Shown piece by piece: positions 40,972 to 49,413 of a DNA stretch of 64,000 nt. Made by a program: the position numbers and the translations under genes. The stretch is from assembly GCF_036227405.1 (NCBI RefSeq), contig NZ_CP109473.1, forward strand, positions 4,712,001 to 4,776,000, given 5' to 3'. Every line of letters starts with the position of its first letter. The stretch's first letter is position 1. Under the pieces are notes generated by a model. It was not told the origin of the DNA. It saw nothing but the letters and a program-made list of their open reading frames with translations, and did no database searches. The DNA is from Streptomyces sp. NBC_01460. GTDB taxonomy: Bacteria > Actinomycetota > Actinomycetes > Streptomycetales > Streptomycetaceae.

Positions 40972-41662
40972 GCGGGGTCCAACTTTCCACTACGGGTGCG
41001 GTCTTCCCGAACGCCTCGGTGAGCGCCGCCAGGGCGTCGCCGATGCGCCAGGCCTCGCGGTCGCGCGGCCCCACGGCGTTCGAGACGGCCCGGAGCTCCA
41101 GGGCCGGCACGCCGAACCGGTCGGCGGCCTCGGCGACGCCGAAGCCCTCCATGGCCTCGGCGACGGCTCCGGGGTGCGCGGCCAGCAGTGCGGCGGTGCG
41201 GGCCGCGCTGCCGGTCACGGTGGAGACGGTGAGGACGGGGCCCGGCACCGCGCCGGTGGCCCCGGCCACGTCCCGCACGAGGGGGGCGGGCGGCTGGAAG
41301 GAGTCCCTGCCGAAGCCGAGACCGGTGACGGGCACGAAGCCGTCCGGGGTCTCGGCGCCCAGGTCCGCCGCGACGATGCCGGTGGCCACCACGAGGGAGC
41401 CGACGGGGGCGGCGGGCGCGAAGCCGCCGCCGATGCCCGCCGAGACCACGAGCGTGTACGGCTCGCCGGCGGGCGCGGCGGCGAGGGCGAAGGCGGTGGC
41501 GGCCGCCGCGGCGGCCGGACCCACGCCGCCCGCGAGGACGTCGAACGGGCCCGCCCGGTGCAGCTCGGCGCCCGGCACCCGGCGCACCGGCGGCTCACCC
41601 CCGAACGCGCGGGTGACCGCGTCCCTCTCGGCAGGGACGGCGGTCACGACAAGCACCCGCAC
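40943..41662 (-). CDS. mqnB: Futalosine hydrolase
   Basis: 239 residues of the nucleoside phosphorylase fold: MRVLVVTAVPAERDAVTRAF, VVSAGIGGGFAPAAPVGSLV, STVTGSAARTAAL, and the purine-binding EAMEGFGVAEAADRFG followed by LELRAVSNAVGPRDREAW. MqnB splits futalosine into hypoxanthine and dehypoxanthine futalosine. It overlaps mqnD by 29 bases and lies 26 bases after the DUF2771 lipoprotein gene. Together with MqnD it marks the futalosine pathway, as expected in Streptomyces. Confidence 0.95.
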   Translation of the reverse strand: MRVLVVTAVPAERDAVTRAFGGEPPVRRVPGAELHRAGPFDVLAGGVGPAAAAAATAFALAAAPAGEPYTLVVSAGIGGGFAPAAPVGSLVVATGIVAADLGAETPDGFVPVTGLGFGRDSFQPPAPLVRDVAGATGAVPGPVLTVSTVTGSAARTAALLAAHPGAVAEAMEGFGVAEAADRFGVPALELRAVSNAVGPRDREAWRIGDALAALTEAFGKTAPVVESWTPHDRLDRHRD

Positions 41663-41688
41663 GGCGGTGGTCCTCGGAGTCGGAGAGG

Positions 41689-42171
41689 TCAGGAGGTCTT
41701 CTTGAGCTGGAAGTGCCAGACGCCCGTGAGCTTCTGACCCTTGGTCTCGACGATGCTGACCTGCGTCTTGGAGGCCGTGGTCTCGCCGGTCTGGCTGGCG
41801 AAGAAGGCGCTGCCCGGGATGGTCCGGTAGGTCTTCTTGTACGGCTCCTGCTCGGCCTGCTGGCCGTTGATGAAGAGTGTCCAGCCGTGGTCCGCGACCT
41901 CGGGGTCGACCCCGAAGTGGACCTTGTCGTCCATCGCGACCCCGACGGACTTCTCCGCCTTCTTGTTGAGGCAGCCCTGGATCTCGGACTCCTTGAGGGC
42001 CTTGCCGTCGTTGTAGCAGGCGGCCTCGGTGCTCAACGAGTTGTCGCCGACCGTCACGGTGGCGAGCGGCGTCGGCTTGTCGCAGGCGGACAGGACAAGG
42101 AGTCCCGCGGACACGGCACCAAGAGCGACGCCGATTCGACGGCCCTTACCGGAGAAGAACGCAACGGTCAT
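41689..42171 (-). CDS. DUF2771 lipoprotein
   Basis: 160 residues. A lipoprotein signal is clear: basic start (SGKGRRIG), hydrophobic helix and lipobox LSAC with Cys about residue 30. The mature part (TVTVGDNSLSTEAACYNDGK, WTLFINGQQ) is beta-rich and matches DUF2771. Two more cysteines (AACYN, QGCLN) may pair. It lies between the MFS gene (27 bases upstream) and mqnB (26 bases downstream), an arrangement suggesting co-transcription with menaquinone genes, but its function is unknown. Confidence 0.88.
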   Translation of the reverse strand: MTVAFFSGKGRRIGVALGAVSAGLLVLSACDKPTPLATVTVGDNSLSTEAACYNDGKALKESEIQGCLNKKAEKSVGVAMDDKVHFGVDPEVADHGWTLFINGQQAEQEPYKKTYRTIPGSAFFASQTGETTASKTQVSIVETKGQKLTGVWHFQLKKTS

Positions 42172-42198
42172 GCGCCGAAGGTTATCGGTCGGTGCCGC

Positions 42199-43647
42199 TC
42201 ACGCCACGCGGGGGTGCGGTGAGCCGCGCCGTGCGGCCCCCAGGAGGCCCCGTACGGAGGCGGCCGCGCCGAGGGCGAGGAGCCCGGCGGCGACGGACAT
42301 GCCGAGTACTCCGTTGAGGGGGAGCGCGATGCCGATCGCCCCGCCGACGACCCAGGACATCTGGAGCAGCGTCTCCGACCGGGCGAAGGCCGAGGTGCGC
42401 ACCTCCTCCGGCACGTCGCGCTGGATCATCGCGTCCAGCGACAGTTTCGACAGGGCCTGGGTGAAACCGGCGACCGCGGCGAGGGCGGCCACCATCACCG
42501 TGCTGAAGAACACCGCCGCGAGGACGGCGACGCCCAGGGCGAGCCCCAGCACCGTCGCCACGATCACCTCGGGGCCGCGTGCCCTGAGCCAGGAGCCCAC
42601 CGCCGTGCCGCAGGCGTTCCCCGCACCGGCCGCGACGCCGACGATGCCGAGGGAGACGGCGGCGCTCTGCCCGGCCAGGGGGTGCTCACGCAGCAGGAAC
42701 GCCAGGAAGAAGATGAGGAAGCCGGAGAGCGCGCGGTGCGCGGCGTTCGCCTGGAGGCCGTGCAGGACGGACGGTCCGACGGACCGCAGCCCCGGCGGCT
42801 TCTCCCGTCCGTTCCTCCTGCCGGCTTTCGTGCTGCCGCTCCTGCCGCCCTTGGTGGTGCGGGGAGGGGGAGCCGGGGCCGCCTCCTCGTGGGGGAGGAC
42901 GAGGCGGGCCTTGCGCTCACCCTTCGCGGAGTCGACCTTGTGCGGCAGCGTGAAGGCGAGGACGGTGCCGCCGAGGAAGATCACGCAGGCGCCGTAGAGG
43001 GGCCAGGGGGATCCGATGCTCTGCAGCCCCGCCCCGATCGGCGCCGCCACGCCCGTCGCCAGCAGACCGGCCAGGGTGACCCGCGAATTGGCCTTCACCA
43101 GGGAGAAGCGGGGCGGCAGGAGGCGGGGGACGACGGCGCTGCGCACCACGCCGTACGCCTTGGAGCAGACCAGGACGCCGAGGGCCGCCGGATAGAGCTC
43201 CAGGCCGCCCGTGGCCACCGCGCCCGACATGGTGATCGCGAGCACCGCCCGGGCGAACATCGCGCCGGCCATCGCGGCGCGGCGGCCGTGCGGCAGCCGG
43301 TCCAGGAGGGGGCCGATCACCGGGGCGAGCAGGGTGAAGGGGGCCATGGTGACCGCGAGGTAGAGGGCGACGCGTCCGCGTGCCTCGTCCGTCGGCACGG
43401 AGAAGAACACCGTGGAGGCGAGCGCCACGGTGATCATCACGTCACCCGCGCCGTTGACCGCGTGCAGTTCGATCAGCTTGCCGAGGCCGGACTCGCCCGC
43501 CCCGTGGGCGTGCGTCGCCCTGCGGATCCCCCGCGCGGTGCCCGTGAACGGGGCGCGCAGGGCACGGCCCATCGCCCGGACCGCCCTGCGGAGCGGACCG
43601 GATCCGTCGGACGACCTGGCGGCGGTCACGGAGTCATAGTGCCCCAC
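42199..43647 (-). CDS. MFS transporter with long basic loop
   Basis: 482 residues, about twelve membrane helices. A cytoplasmic N-terminus of about 55 residues and a Lys/Arg/Pro-rich central loop (ERKARLVLPHEEAAPAPPPR, GRSGSTKAGRRNGREKPPG) set it apart from ordinary drug exporters. IGPLLDRLPHGRRAAM is the helix 2-3 loop motif. It is the first gene of the unit MFS, DUF2771, mqnB, mqnD. GTG 43647 is used here; GTG 43629 (VTAARS) is a possible internal start. The substrate is unknown. Confidence 0.85.
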   Translation of the reverse strand: MGHYDSVTAARSSDGSGPLRRAVRAMGRALRAPFTGTARGIRRATHAHGAGESGLGKLIELHAVNGAGDVMITVALASTVFFSVPTDEARGRVALYLAVTMAPFTLLAPVIGPLLDRLPHGRRAAMAGAMFARAVLAITMSGAVATGGLELYPAALGVLVCSKAYGVVRSAVVPRLLPPRFSLVKANSRVTLAGLLATGVAAPIGAGLQSIGSPWPLYGACVIFLGGTVLAFTLPHKVDSAKGERKARLVLPHEEAAPAPPPRTTKGGRSGSTKAGRRNGREKPPGLRSVGPSVLHGLQANAAHRALSGFLIFFLAFLLREHPLAGQSAAVSLGIVGVAAGAGNACGTAVGSWLRARGPEVIVATVLGLALGVAVLAAVFFSTVMVAALAAVAGFTQALSKLSLDAMIQRDVPEEVRTSAFARSETLLQMSWVVGGAIGIALPLNGVLGMSVAAGLLALGAAASVRGLLGAARRGSPHPRVA

Positions 43648-44092
43648 CCCCCGCTGTCACGAACCGATGAGCGGACCGGGGCGTGGCGCCGGACGCTCTG
43701 TCGGGTGAGTCGTCCCCGACCGGGAAACGGCCGGGAAATGGCCGGGACGCACCGCCGGCCACCCGCCCGTCCCGGGCGGATCCGCCCCCGCCCGGCGGCG
43801 GATCCGAAAGCTTTCCGGAAGGGTTCCGGTCCTGTTTGGGACGGGCAGGTGGGCGCGGGGCGGCGGAGAGGGTAGCGTGCACTCACGCGCCACCGGCGGT
43901 TGTTCTTGGCCGCGCGCCTCTCCGCGATCCCGCAGAATGGGTGGCAGAAGGCGCGCCCGAGGCAGGCACAACGGGTGTGGACGTCGACGCGGCCCCCAGG
44001 TCCGCTCCGCTCACAACTGTCATGGCCGAAATCGGACATCGATGGAGCTGCTGGCGCGCTCGTGAGACGGCGTATGGAGAGAAGCGAGACCT
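43648..44092. promoter_or_regulatory. 445-base divergent intergenic region with stacked palindromes
   Basis: I see no convincing gene here. It separates the divergent MFS and DUF3027 genes. It holds the palindrome GGGCGGATCCGCCC (43774-43787), GAAAGCTTTC (43806-43815) abutting CCGGAA-GGG-TTCCGG (43815-43829), and a direct repeat CGGGAAACGGC/CGGGAAATGGC near 43720-43745. TAGCGT at 43873-43878 is a possible -10 box for DUF3027. Confidence 0.4.
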
Positions 44093-45025
44093 GTGAGTGC
44101 TGCGACGACGCGAAGCCGTACGGCCCGTACCCCCGCCCCTGACCGTCTGTGCGCCGAGGCGGTAGACCTCGCACGCGCGGCCGCGGAAGAGGCTGCCGCG
44201 CCAGGAGTGGTGGGTGAGCACGTGGCCCTGGTCTCCGAGGGGGACCGGGTCGTCACGCACTACTTCGAGGCCAAGGAACCCGGCTACCGGGGCTGGCGCT
44301 GGGCGGTGACGGTCGCCAGGGCCTCCCGCGCCAAGAACGTCACCCTTGACGAAACGGTGCTGCTGCCCGGCTCCGACGCGCTCCTCGCCCCCGAGTGGGT
44401 CCCCTGGAGCGAACGGCTGCGCCCCGGCGACATGGGCCCCGGCGACCTCCTGCCCACCGAGGCGGAGGACCCGCGTCTGGAGCCCGGCTGGACGGGCGAG
44501 GACGAGCCCCTGCCGAACTCCGCGGTCTCCGAGGTGTCGCAGGAGCTGGCCGCCCTCGCCGACGTCGAGGACGCGGAGCTCACCACGCTCCCCACGACGA
44601 GCCGCGGCTCGATCGCCGCCGTCGCGGAGGAGCTCGGCACACGGCGGGCGCGGGTGCTGTCCCGGTACGGCCTGGGGCTGGCGGCGGACCGGTGGGACGA
44701 GGAGTTCGGCGCGAAGACCCCCATGGCGCAGGCGGCGCCCGCCTCCTGCGTCACGTGCGCCTTCCTGGTGCCGATGGCGGGCTCCCTGAAGCAGGCCTTC
44801 GGGGTCTGCGCGAACGAGTTCGCCCCGGCGGACGGCCGCGTGGTCTCGCTCTCCTACGGCTGCGGCGGCCACTCCGAGGCGGCGGTCATGCCGAAGCCCC
44901 CGAAGCCCACGCCGCACGCGCTGGACACGATGCGGGTGGACGACTACTCGCTGCGCCCCGCGGACGACTCCGGCTCGGTCCCCTCCCAGCCGGACGGTTC
45001 GACGGAGGACCTGGGCCACTCCTGA
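44093..45025 (+). CDS. DUF3027 domain protein
   Basis: 310 residues from GTG 44093. The N-terminus is helical (RLCAEAVDLARAAAEEAAAP), followed by HYFEAKEPGYRGWRWAVTVA, the DUF3027 hallmark as I know it, then DETVLLPGSDALLAPEWVPW and DMGPGDLLP. The C-terminal part contains CVTCAF, VCANEF and YGCGGHSEA, four cysteines plus His that could bind zinc or an iron-sulfur cluster. It is soluble and actinobacteria-specific, with no known function. A hairpin follows, so the sacsin-like gene downstream probably has its own promoter. Confidence 0.9.
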   Translation: MSAATTRSRTARTPAPDRLCAEAVDLARAAAEEAAAPGVVGEHVALVSEGDRVVTHYFEAKEPGYRGWRWAVTVARASRAKNVTLDETVLLPGSDALLAPEWVPWSERLRPGDMGPGDLLPTEAEDPRLEPGWTGEDEPLPNSAVSEVSQELAALADVEDAELTTLPTTSRGSIAAVAEELGTRRARVLSRYGLGLAADRWDEEFGAKTPMAQAAPASCVTCAFLVPMAGSLKQAFGVCANEFAPADGRVVSLSYGCGGHSEAAVMPKPPKPTPHALDTMRVDDYSLRPADDSGSVPSQPDGSTEDLGHS

Positions 45026-45049
45026 CACCCCCGCCCGCCCGGAGCGCGG

Positions 45050-45073
45050 CCGTGCCCCGGTGCCGGGGCACGG
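45050..45073. terminator. 11-bp hairpin after DUF3027
   Basis: CCGTGCCCCGG (45050-45060) and CCGGGGCACGG (45063-45073) are perfect complements with a two-base gap, 24 bases past the DUF3027 stop. It probably ends that transcript. Confidence 0.65.
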
Positions 45074-45146
45074 GCGGCGTTCCCGCTCGCGGTACCTTCG
45101 GGCGCACACTGGGCGTCACGGGTCACCGGAAGAGCGGAGTACGAGC

Positions 45147-48100
45147 GTGGGCATGAATGCGACCGAGGGGGCCGATCCGTTCGGGACGGCGCGACTGCGG
45201 CGCGGCGTGCTCGACGCCTGGGGCGCGGGCCCCGCCCGCTTCCGGGAGGACGCCAACGCCGAGGAGGACCTCGCCCTCGGCGGCTACCGTGACCGCCTGG
45301 TCGTCGAGCTGGCCCAGAACGCCGCCGACGCCGCCGCCCGCGCCGGAGTCCCCGGCCGGCTCCGCCTCACCCTGCACGACGGGCCGGAGGGCACCGCCGT
45401 CCTGGCCGCCGCCAACACCGGCGCCCCCCTGGACGCGACCGGCGTCGAGTCGCTGAGCACCCTGCGGGCCTCCGCCAAGCGTGAGGGCCACGAGTCGTCC
45501 GTCGGCCGCTTCGGCGTCGGCTTCGCCGCGGTGCTGGCCGTCAGCGACGAGCCCGCCGTGATCGGGCGCCACGGCGGCGTCCGCTGGTCCCTCGCGGAGG
45601 CCCGCGACCTCGCGCGGCAGGCGTCCGTCGGCAGCCCCGGCCTCGGCGACGAGCTGCGCCGCCGCGACGGACACGTACCGCTGCTCCGGCTCCCGCTGCC
45701 CGCCGAGGGGACCGCGCCCGACGGCTACGACACCGTCGTCGTCCTGCCGCTGCGCGACGGAGTGGCCGAGGACCTCGTGGGCCGGCTGCTCGACGGTGTC
45801 GACGACGCCCTGCTCCTCACCCTGCCCGGCCTCGACGAGCTCGTGATCGAAACCCCCGGCGGCGTACGGACGTTGCGCCGCTCGCAGGACGGCCCGTACA
45901 CGCACGTCGACGACTCCGCGCGCGGCCTCCACCGCTGGCGCACCGTCGCGGACCACGGCCCCCTGGAGCCCGCGCTGCTGGCCGACCGGCCCGTCGAGGA
46001 GCGGCTCCGGCCGCACTGGTCCGTGACGTGGGCCGTGCCGGTGGACGAGGACGGGGCGCCCCAGCACCCCCGTACGGCACCCGTCGTGCACGCCCCGACC
46101 CCCACCGACGAGCCCCTCGGCGTCCCCGCGCTGCTGATCGCCTCGCTGCCGCTGGACACCGCCCGCAGGCACCCCGCGCCGGGCCCGCTGACCGACTTCC
46201 TGGTGGAGCGCGCGGCGGACGCCTACGCGGAGCTGCTCGCCGGGTGGGAGCCCGTGTCCGTCGCGACGATCGCGCTGGTGCCGGGCCCGCTCGGCAAGGG
46301 GCAGCTCGACGGCGCCCTGCGGGCCGCGATCCTCCAGCGGCTGCCCCGGGTCGCCTTCCTGGAGCCCGCCGCGCCCCGGGACCCGGCGGAGGCGGCCGGC
46401 CAGTGGGACGACTGGGACGGTACCGGGGCCCCGCGCCGGGACACGACCGCGCTGCGGCCGGTCGAGGCCGAGGTGGTCGAGGGCGTGGGCGCGGAGACCG
46501 TACGGGTCCTCGCCGAGGTCCTGCCCTGCCTGCTGCCCGCCGGTCTGGAGCGCCGCGCCGAGCTGCGTACGCTCGGTGTCGCCCGGGTCCCGCTGACCGA
46601 GGCCGTCGACCGGCTGGCCGGTCTGGAACGTGACCCGGAGTGGTGGCGGCGGCTGTACGACAGCCTGGCCGGTGTCGACCCCGACCGGCTCTCCGGCCTC
46701 CCCGTGCCCCTCGCGGGCCCCGCGGACGTGCCCCGCACGACCATCGGTCCCCGCCAGGTCCTCCTGCCGCTGCCGGACGGGCTGACCTCGCCCGTCCTCG
46801 ACAAGCTGGCCCGCCTCGGGCTGAAGGTGGCCCATCCGGACGCCGCCCATCCGCTGCTGGAGAAACTGGGCGCCCTGCCCGCCACCCCCCGGGCCGTCCT
46901 GACGACCCCGCAGGTCCGGGCCGCCGTCGCCGGTTCGCTGGACGCGGGTGAGATCTGGGACGAGGACGCCCTGGACGCGGACGAGCTCGCCGACACCGTC
47001 CTCACCCTCGTGCGCGACGCGGACCTCGCGCCGGGCGACGAGCCCTGGCTCGGCGCGCTCGCCCTGCCCGACGAGGACGGCGAGCCCGCTCCCGCCGGTG
47101 AACTCGTGCTGCCGGACAGCCCGTTCGCCCAGGTGATGCGCGAGGGCGAACTCGCCCTGTGCGACGCGGAACTGGCCGACCGCTGGGGCGAACAGCCTCT
47201 GACCGCCTGCGGGGTGCTGGCCACCTTCGCCCTCGTACGGGCCACCGACGTCGTCCTCGATCCGGACGAACTGGAGCCCCGCGACAGCGACTTCGCCGAA
47301 CCCGACGACGCCGGGCTCCTCGACGCCGTCGACGTCTGGTGCGAGGACGTCCTGGACCAGCTCCCGGACACCCCCGTCCCGCCGGTCGCCACCGAGCTCG
47401 TCGCCGTACGCGACCTGGACCTCGTCGACGACGACGCCTGGCCGCAGGCCCTCGCGATGCTGGCCCGGCCGCCGCTGCGCGACGCGCTGACCCAGCCGGT
47501 CCGGGTGCTGCTCCCGGACGGCACGACGCAGTCGGTGCGCCCCTACACCGCGTGGTGGCTGCGCGACCACCCCGTGCTCGACGGCCGCCGCCCGGCCGGC
47601 CTGCGTGCGGCGGGCGGCGACCCGCGCCTGGAGGGCCTGTACGACTCCGCCGACGCGACGGGCTTCGACGACGCGCAGGTGCTGCGCGCCCTCGGTGTGC
47701 GGACCTCGGTGGCCGCGCTCCTGGACGAGCCGGGCGGGGCGGCCGAGCTGCTGGGCCGGCTCGCGGACGAGGAGCGTCCCGTCGGCCCCGTGCAGCTGCA
47801 CTCGCTGTACACGGCGCTCGCCGAGCTCGACCCCGAACAGGTCACGCTGCCCGACGAGCTCCGGGCCGTGGTGGACGACGAGGTGCGGGTCGCCGACGCG
47901 GCCGACGTGGTGATCGCGGACGCCCCGGACCTGCTGCCGCTGACCGGCGGGCTCGCGCTGCTGCCGGTGGCCCCGGCGCGAGCGGCCGAGCTGGCGGACC
48001 TGCTCCAGGTGCGACGGCTCGGCGAGAGCGTCGAGGCCGTCGTCACGACGGAGGGCGAGGAGCACCGGGTGCCGGATTCCGTACGGATCCTGCTCGGCGC

Positions 48101-48326
48101 CGGGACCCCCGACACCTACGTCGAGCACGGCGAACTGCGCGCGGGCGGCGTCGAGCTGGACTGGCGCCGCACGCCGGACGGTGTGGTCCACGCGTCCACG
48201 GTCGAGGGCGTGGCCGCGGGTCTCGCCTGGGCGGCCGGCCAGTGGCCGCGCCGCTTCGAGGTGGCCGCGCTGCTGGAGGACCCGTCGCGTACGGAGGAGC
48301 TGGCGCGGGACCGCTGGTTCGACTGA
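45147..48326 (+). CDS. Sacsin/Hsp90-type GHKL ATPase domain protein
   Basis: 1059 residues from GTG 45147 (GGAG eight bases upstream). The N-terminal GHKL (Hsp90-like) ATPase domain shows the N-box ELAQNAADAAARAG, then ANTGAPLDATGVESLSTLR and the glycine box SSVGRFGVGFAAVLAV. The remaining 800 residues are soluble, acidic, Leu/Asp/Val-rich and without known motifs. Streptomyces versions are annotated as sacsin N-terminal ATPase-like or Hsp90-like proteins. A chaperone or nucleic-acid-related role is speculative. It is next to DUF3027, separated by a hairpin. The client is unknown. Confidence 0.85.
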   Translation: MGMNATEGADPFGTARLRRGVLDAWGAGPARFREDANAEEDLALGGYRDRLVVELAQNAADAAARAGVPGRLRLTLHDGPEGTAVLAAANTGAPLDATGVESLSTLRASAKREGHESSVGRFGVGFAAVLAVSDEPAVIGRHGGVRWSLAEARDLARQASVGSPGLGDELRRRDGHVPLLRLPLPAEGTAPDGYDTVVVLPLRDGVAEDLVGRLLDGVDDALLLTLPGLDELVIETPGGVRTLRRSQDGPYTHVDDSARGLHRWRTVADHGPLEPALLADRPVEERLRPHWSVTWAVPVDEDGAPQHPRTAPVVHAPTPTDEPLGVPALLIASLPLDTARRHPAPGPLTDFLVERAADAYAELLAGWEPVSVATIALVPGPLGKGQLDGALRAAILQRLPRVAFLEPAAPRDPAEAAGQWDDWDGTGAPRRDTTALRPVEAEVVEGVGAETVRVLAEVLPCLLPAGLERRAELRTLGVARVPLTEAVDRLAGLERDPEWWRRLYDSLAGVDPDRLSGLPVPLAGPADVPRTTIGPRQVLLPLPDGLTSPVLDKLARLGLKVAHPDAAHPLLEKLGALPATPRAVLTTPQVRAAVAGSLDAGEIWDEDALDADELADTVLTLVRDADLAPGDEPWLGALALPDEDGEPAPAGELVLPDSPFAQVMREGELALCDAELADRWGEQPLTACGVLATFALVRATDVVLDPDELEPRDSDFAEPDDAGLLDAVDVWCEDVLDQLPDTPVPPVATELVAVRDLDLVDDDAWPQALAMLARPPLRDALTQPVRVLLPDGTTQSVRPYTAWWLRDHPVLDGRRPAGLRAAGGDPRLEGLYDSADATGFDDAQVLRALGVRTSVAALLDEPGGAAELLGRLADEERPVGPVQLHSLYTALAELDPEQVTLPDELRAVVDDEVRVADAADVVIADAPDLLPLTGGLALLPVAPARAAELADLLQVRRLGESVEAVVTTEGEEHRVPDSVRILLGAGTPDTYVEHGELRAGGVELDWRRTPDGVVHASTVEGVAAGLAWAAGQWPRRFEVAALLEDPSRTEELARDRWFD

Positions 48327-48542
48327 CCGGTCCGGCCCCGGCGAGGACGGCCGGCCCGAGCCCGTCCGGCCTCACCGGGGACGGGGTCGAACGGATATGC
48401 AGATCTTCACAAGAAATCCACCTCTTCGGCACAACCATTCACGCGGGTGGCCTGTCTGATCCTTCGAGTCATCAGACTCGTCGATCACACGGGCCCGCAG
48501 ACCGTTCCACCGTCGCGGGTCCCATCTCCATCAGGGGACCAC

Positions 48543-49409
48543 ATGCGTATTCGTGCCACCGTTGCCGCTGTTTCCGGCGCCCTGGCTCTGTCCGCTCTCG
48601 CCGTTCCGGCCGCGCAGGCGGGTGACCAGGACGTTCCGAGCCTGGACAAGCCCTCCGCGGCCGAGGTGTTCGGCACCGGGGCGAAGGCTCCTCGCGCCGC
48701 CGCGCGTGCCGCCGTCACGACCCCCGTCATCTCGAAGGTCGTCATCAACGGCGGCAAGGACGTCGTCGTCGGCACCACCGCCGCGAAGACGTTCACCGTC
48801 TCCGTCACCGCCTCGCACCCGTCCGGCATAGCCGACGGCTACATCGACCTGTGGCACGGGACGAACGTGGACGAGGGCCTCGACGGGGTGCTGCTCCCGA
48901 ACGAGGACGCGGCGACCTGCAAGAACGCCAGCGCCACGACCGCCACCTGCTCCCTGACGATCACGGCGTACCCCGGCTACGACCTGTACAAGAACCTGCT
49001 GGCCGGCACGTGGAAGGTCACCGCGGGCGCGCTCGCCGGCGACCAGAGCGACTTCGCGTGGAACGACTACCAGGCCACGGCCCGCGTCCAGCGTCTCTCC
49101 AAGCTGACCGTCAACGCCGCCCCGGAGCCGGTCAGGAAGGGCGCGACCATCACGGCCACCGGCAAGCTGTCGCGTGCCAACTGGGAGAACGGCACCTACA
49201 TGGGCTACACCGTGCAGCCCGTCAAGCTGCAGTTCCGCAAGAAGGCCAGCAGCACCTACACCACCGTCAAGACCATCAACACGAACAGCACCGGTGCGCT
49301 GAAGACCACGGTCAAGGCCGTGGAGGACGGCTACTGGCGCTACAGCTACGCCGGCACCTCGACCACCCCGGCCGTCACGACCGCGGGTGACTTCGTCGAC
49401 GTGAAGTAG
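48543..49409 (+). CDS. Secreted beta-rich protein, possibly Ig-like
   Basis: 288 residues. A signal peptide is clear (MRIRATVAAVSGALALSALA, cleavage near AQAGD). After an Ala/Lys linker, about residues 65-170 and 180-288 look like two beta-sandwich modules (FTVSVTASHPSGIADGYIDL; KGATITATGKLSRANWENG, YRYSY-like WRYSYAGTSTT). Asp/Asn-rich loops (GTNVDEGLDGV) could bind calcium. It would be exported. Two cysteines (ATCKN, ATCSL) may form a disulfide. RBS GGGG lies close to ATG 48543. Its stop is four bases from the convergent ATPase stop. No enzyme motif is seen. Confidence 0.8.
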   Translation: MRIRATVAAVSGALALSALAVPAAQAGDQDVPSLDKPSAAEVFGTGAKAPRAAARAAVTTPVISKVVINGGKDVVVGTTAAKTFTVSVTASHPSGIADGYIDLWHGTNVDEGLDGVLLPNEDAATCKNASATTATCSLTITAYPGYDLYKNLLAGTWKVTAGALAGDQSDFAWNDYQATARVQRLSKLTVNAAPEPVRKGATITATGKLSRANWENGTYMGYTVQPVKLQFRKKASSTYTTVKTINTNSTGALKTTVKAVEDGYWRYSYAGTSTTPAVTTAGDFVDVK

Positions 49410-49413
49410 ACAG

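Noticed and set aside
43683..44096. Small genes in the 445-base gap before DUF3027
   Set aside because: Open frames exist on both strands but lack ribosome sites, hydrophobic patterns or plausible codon use.
45123..48191. A 1022-codon minus-strand open frame
   Set aside because: It is the complement of the sacsin-like gene, which has clear GHKL ATPase motifs and a good ribosome site. The minus product has none.
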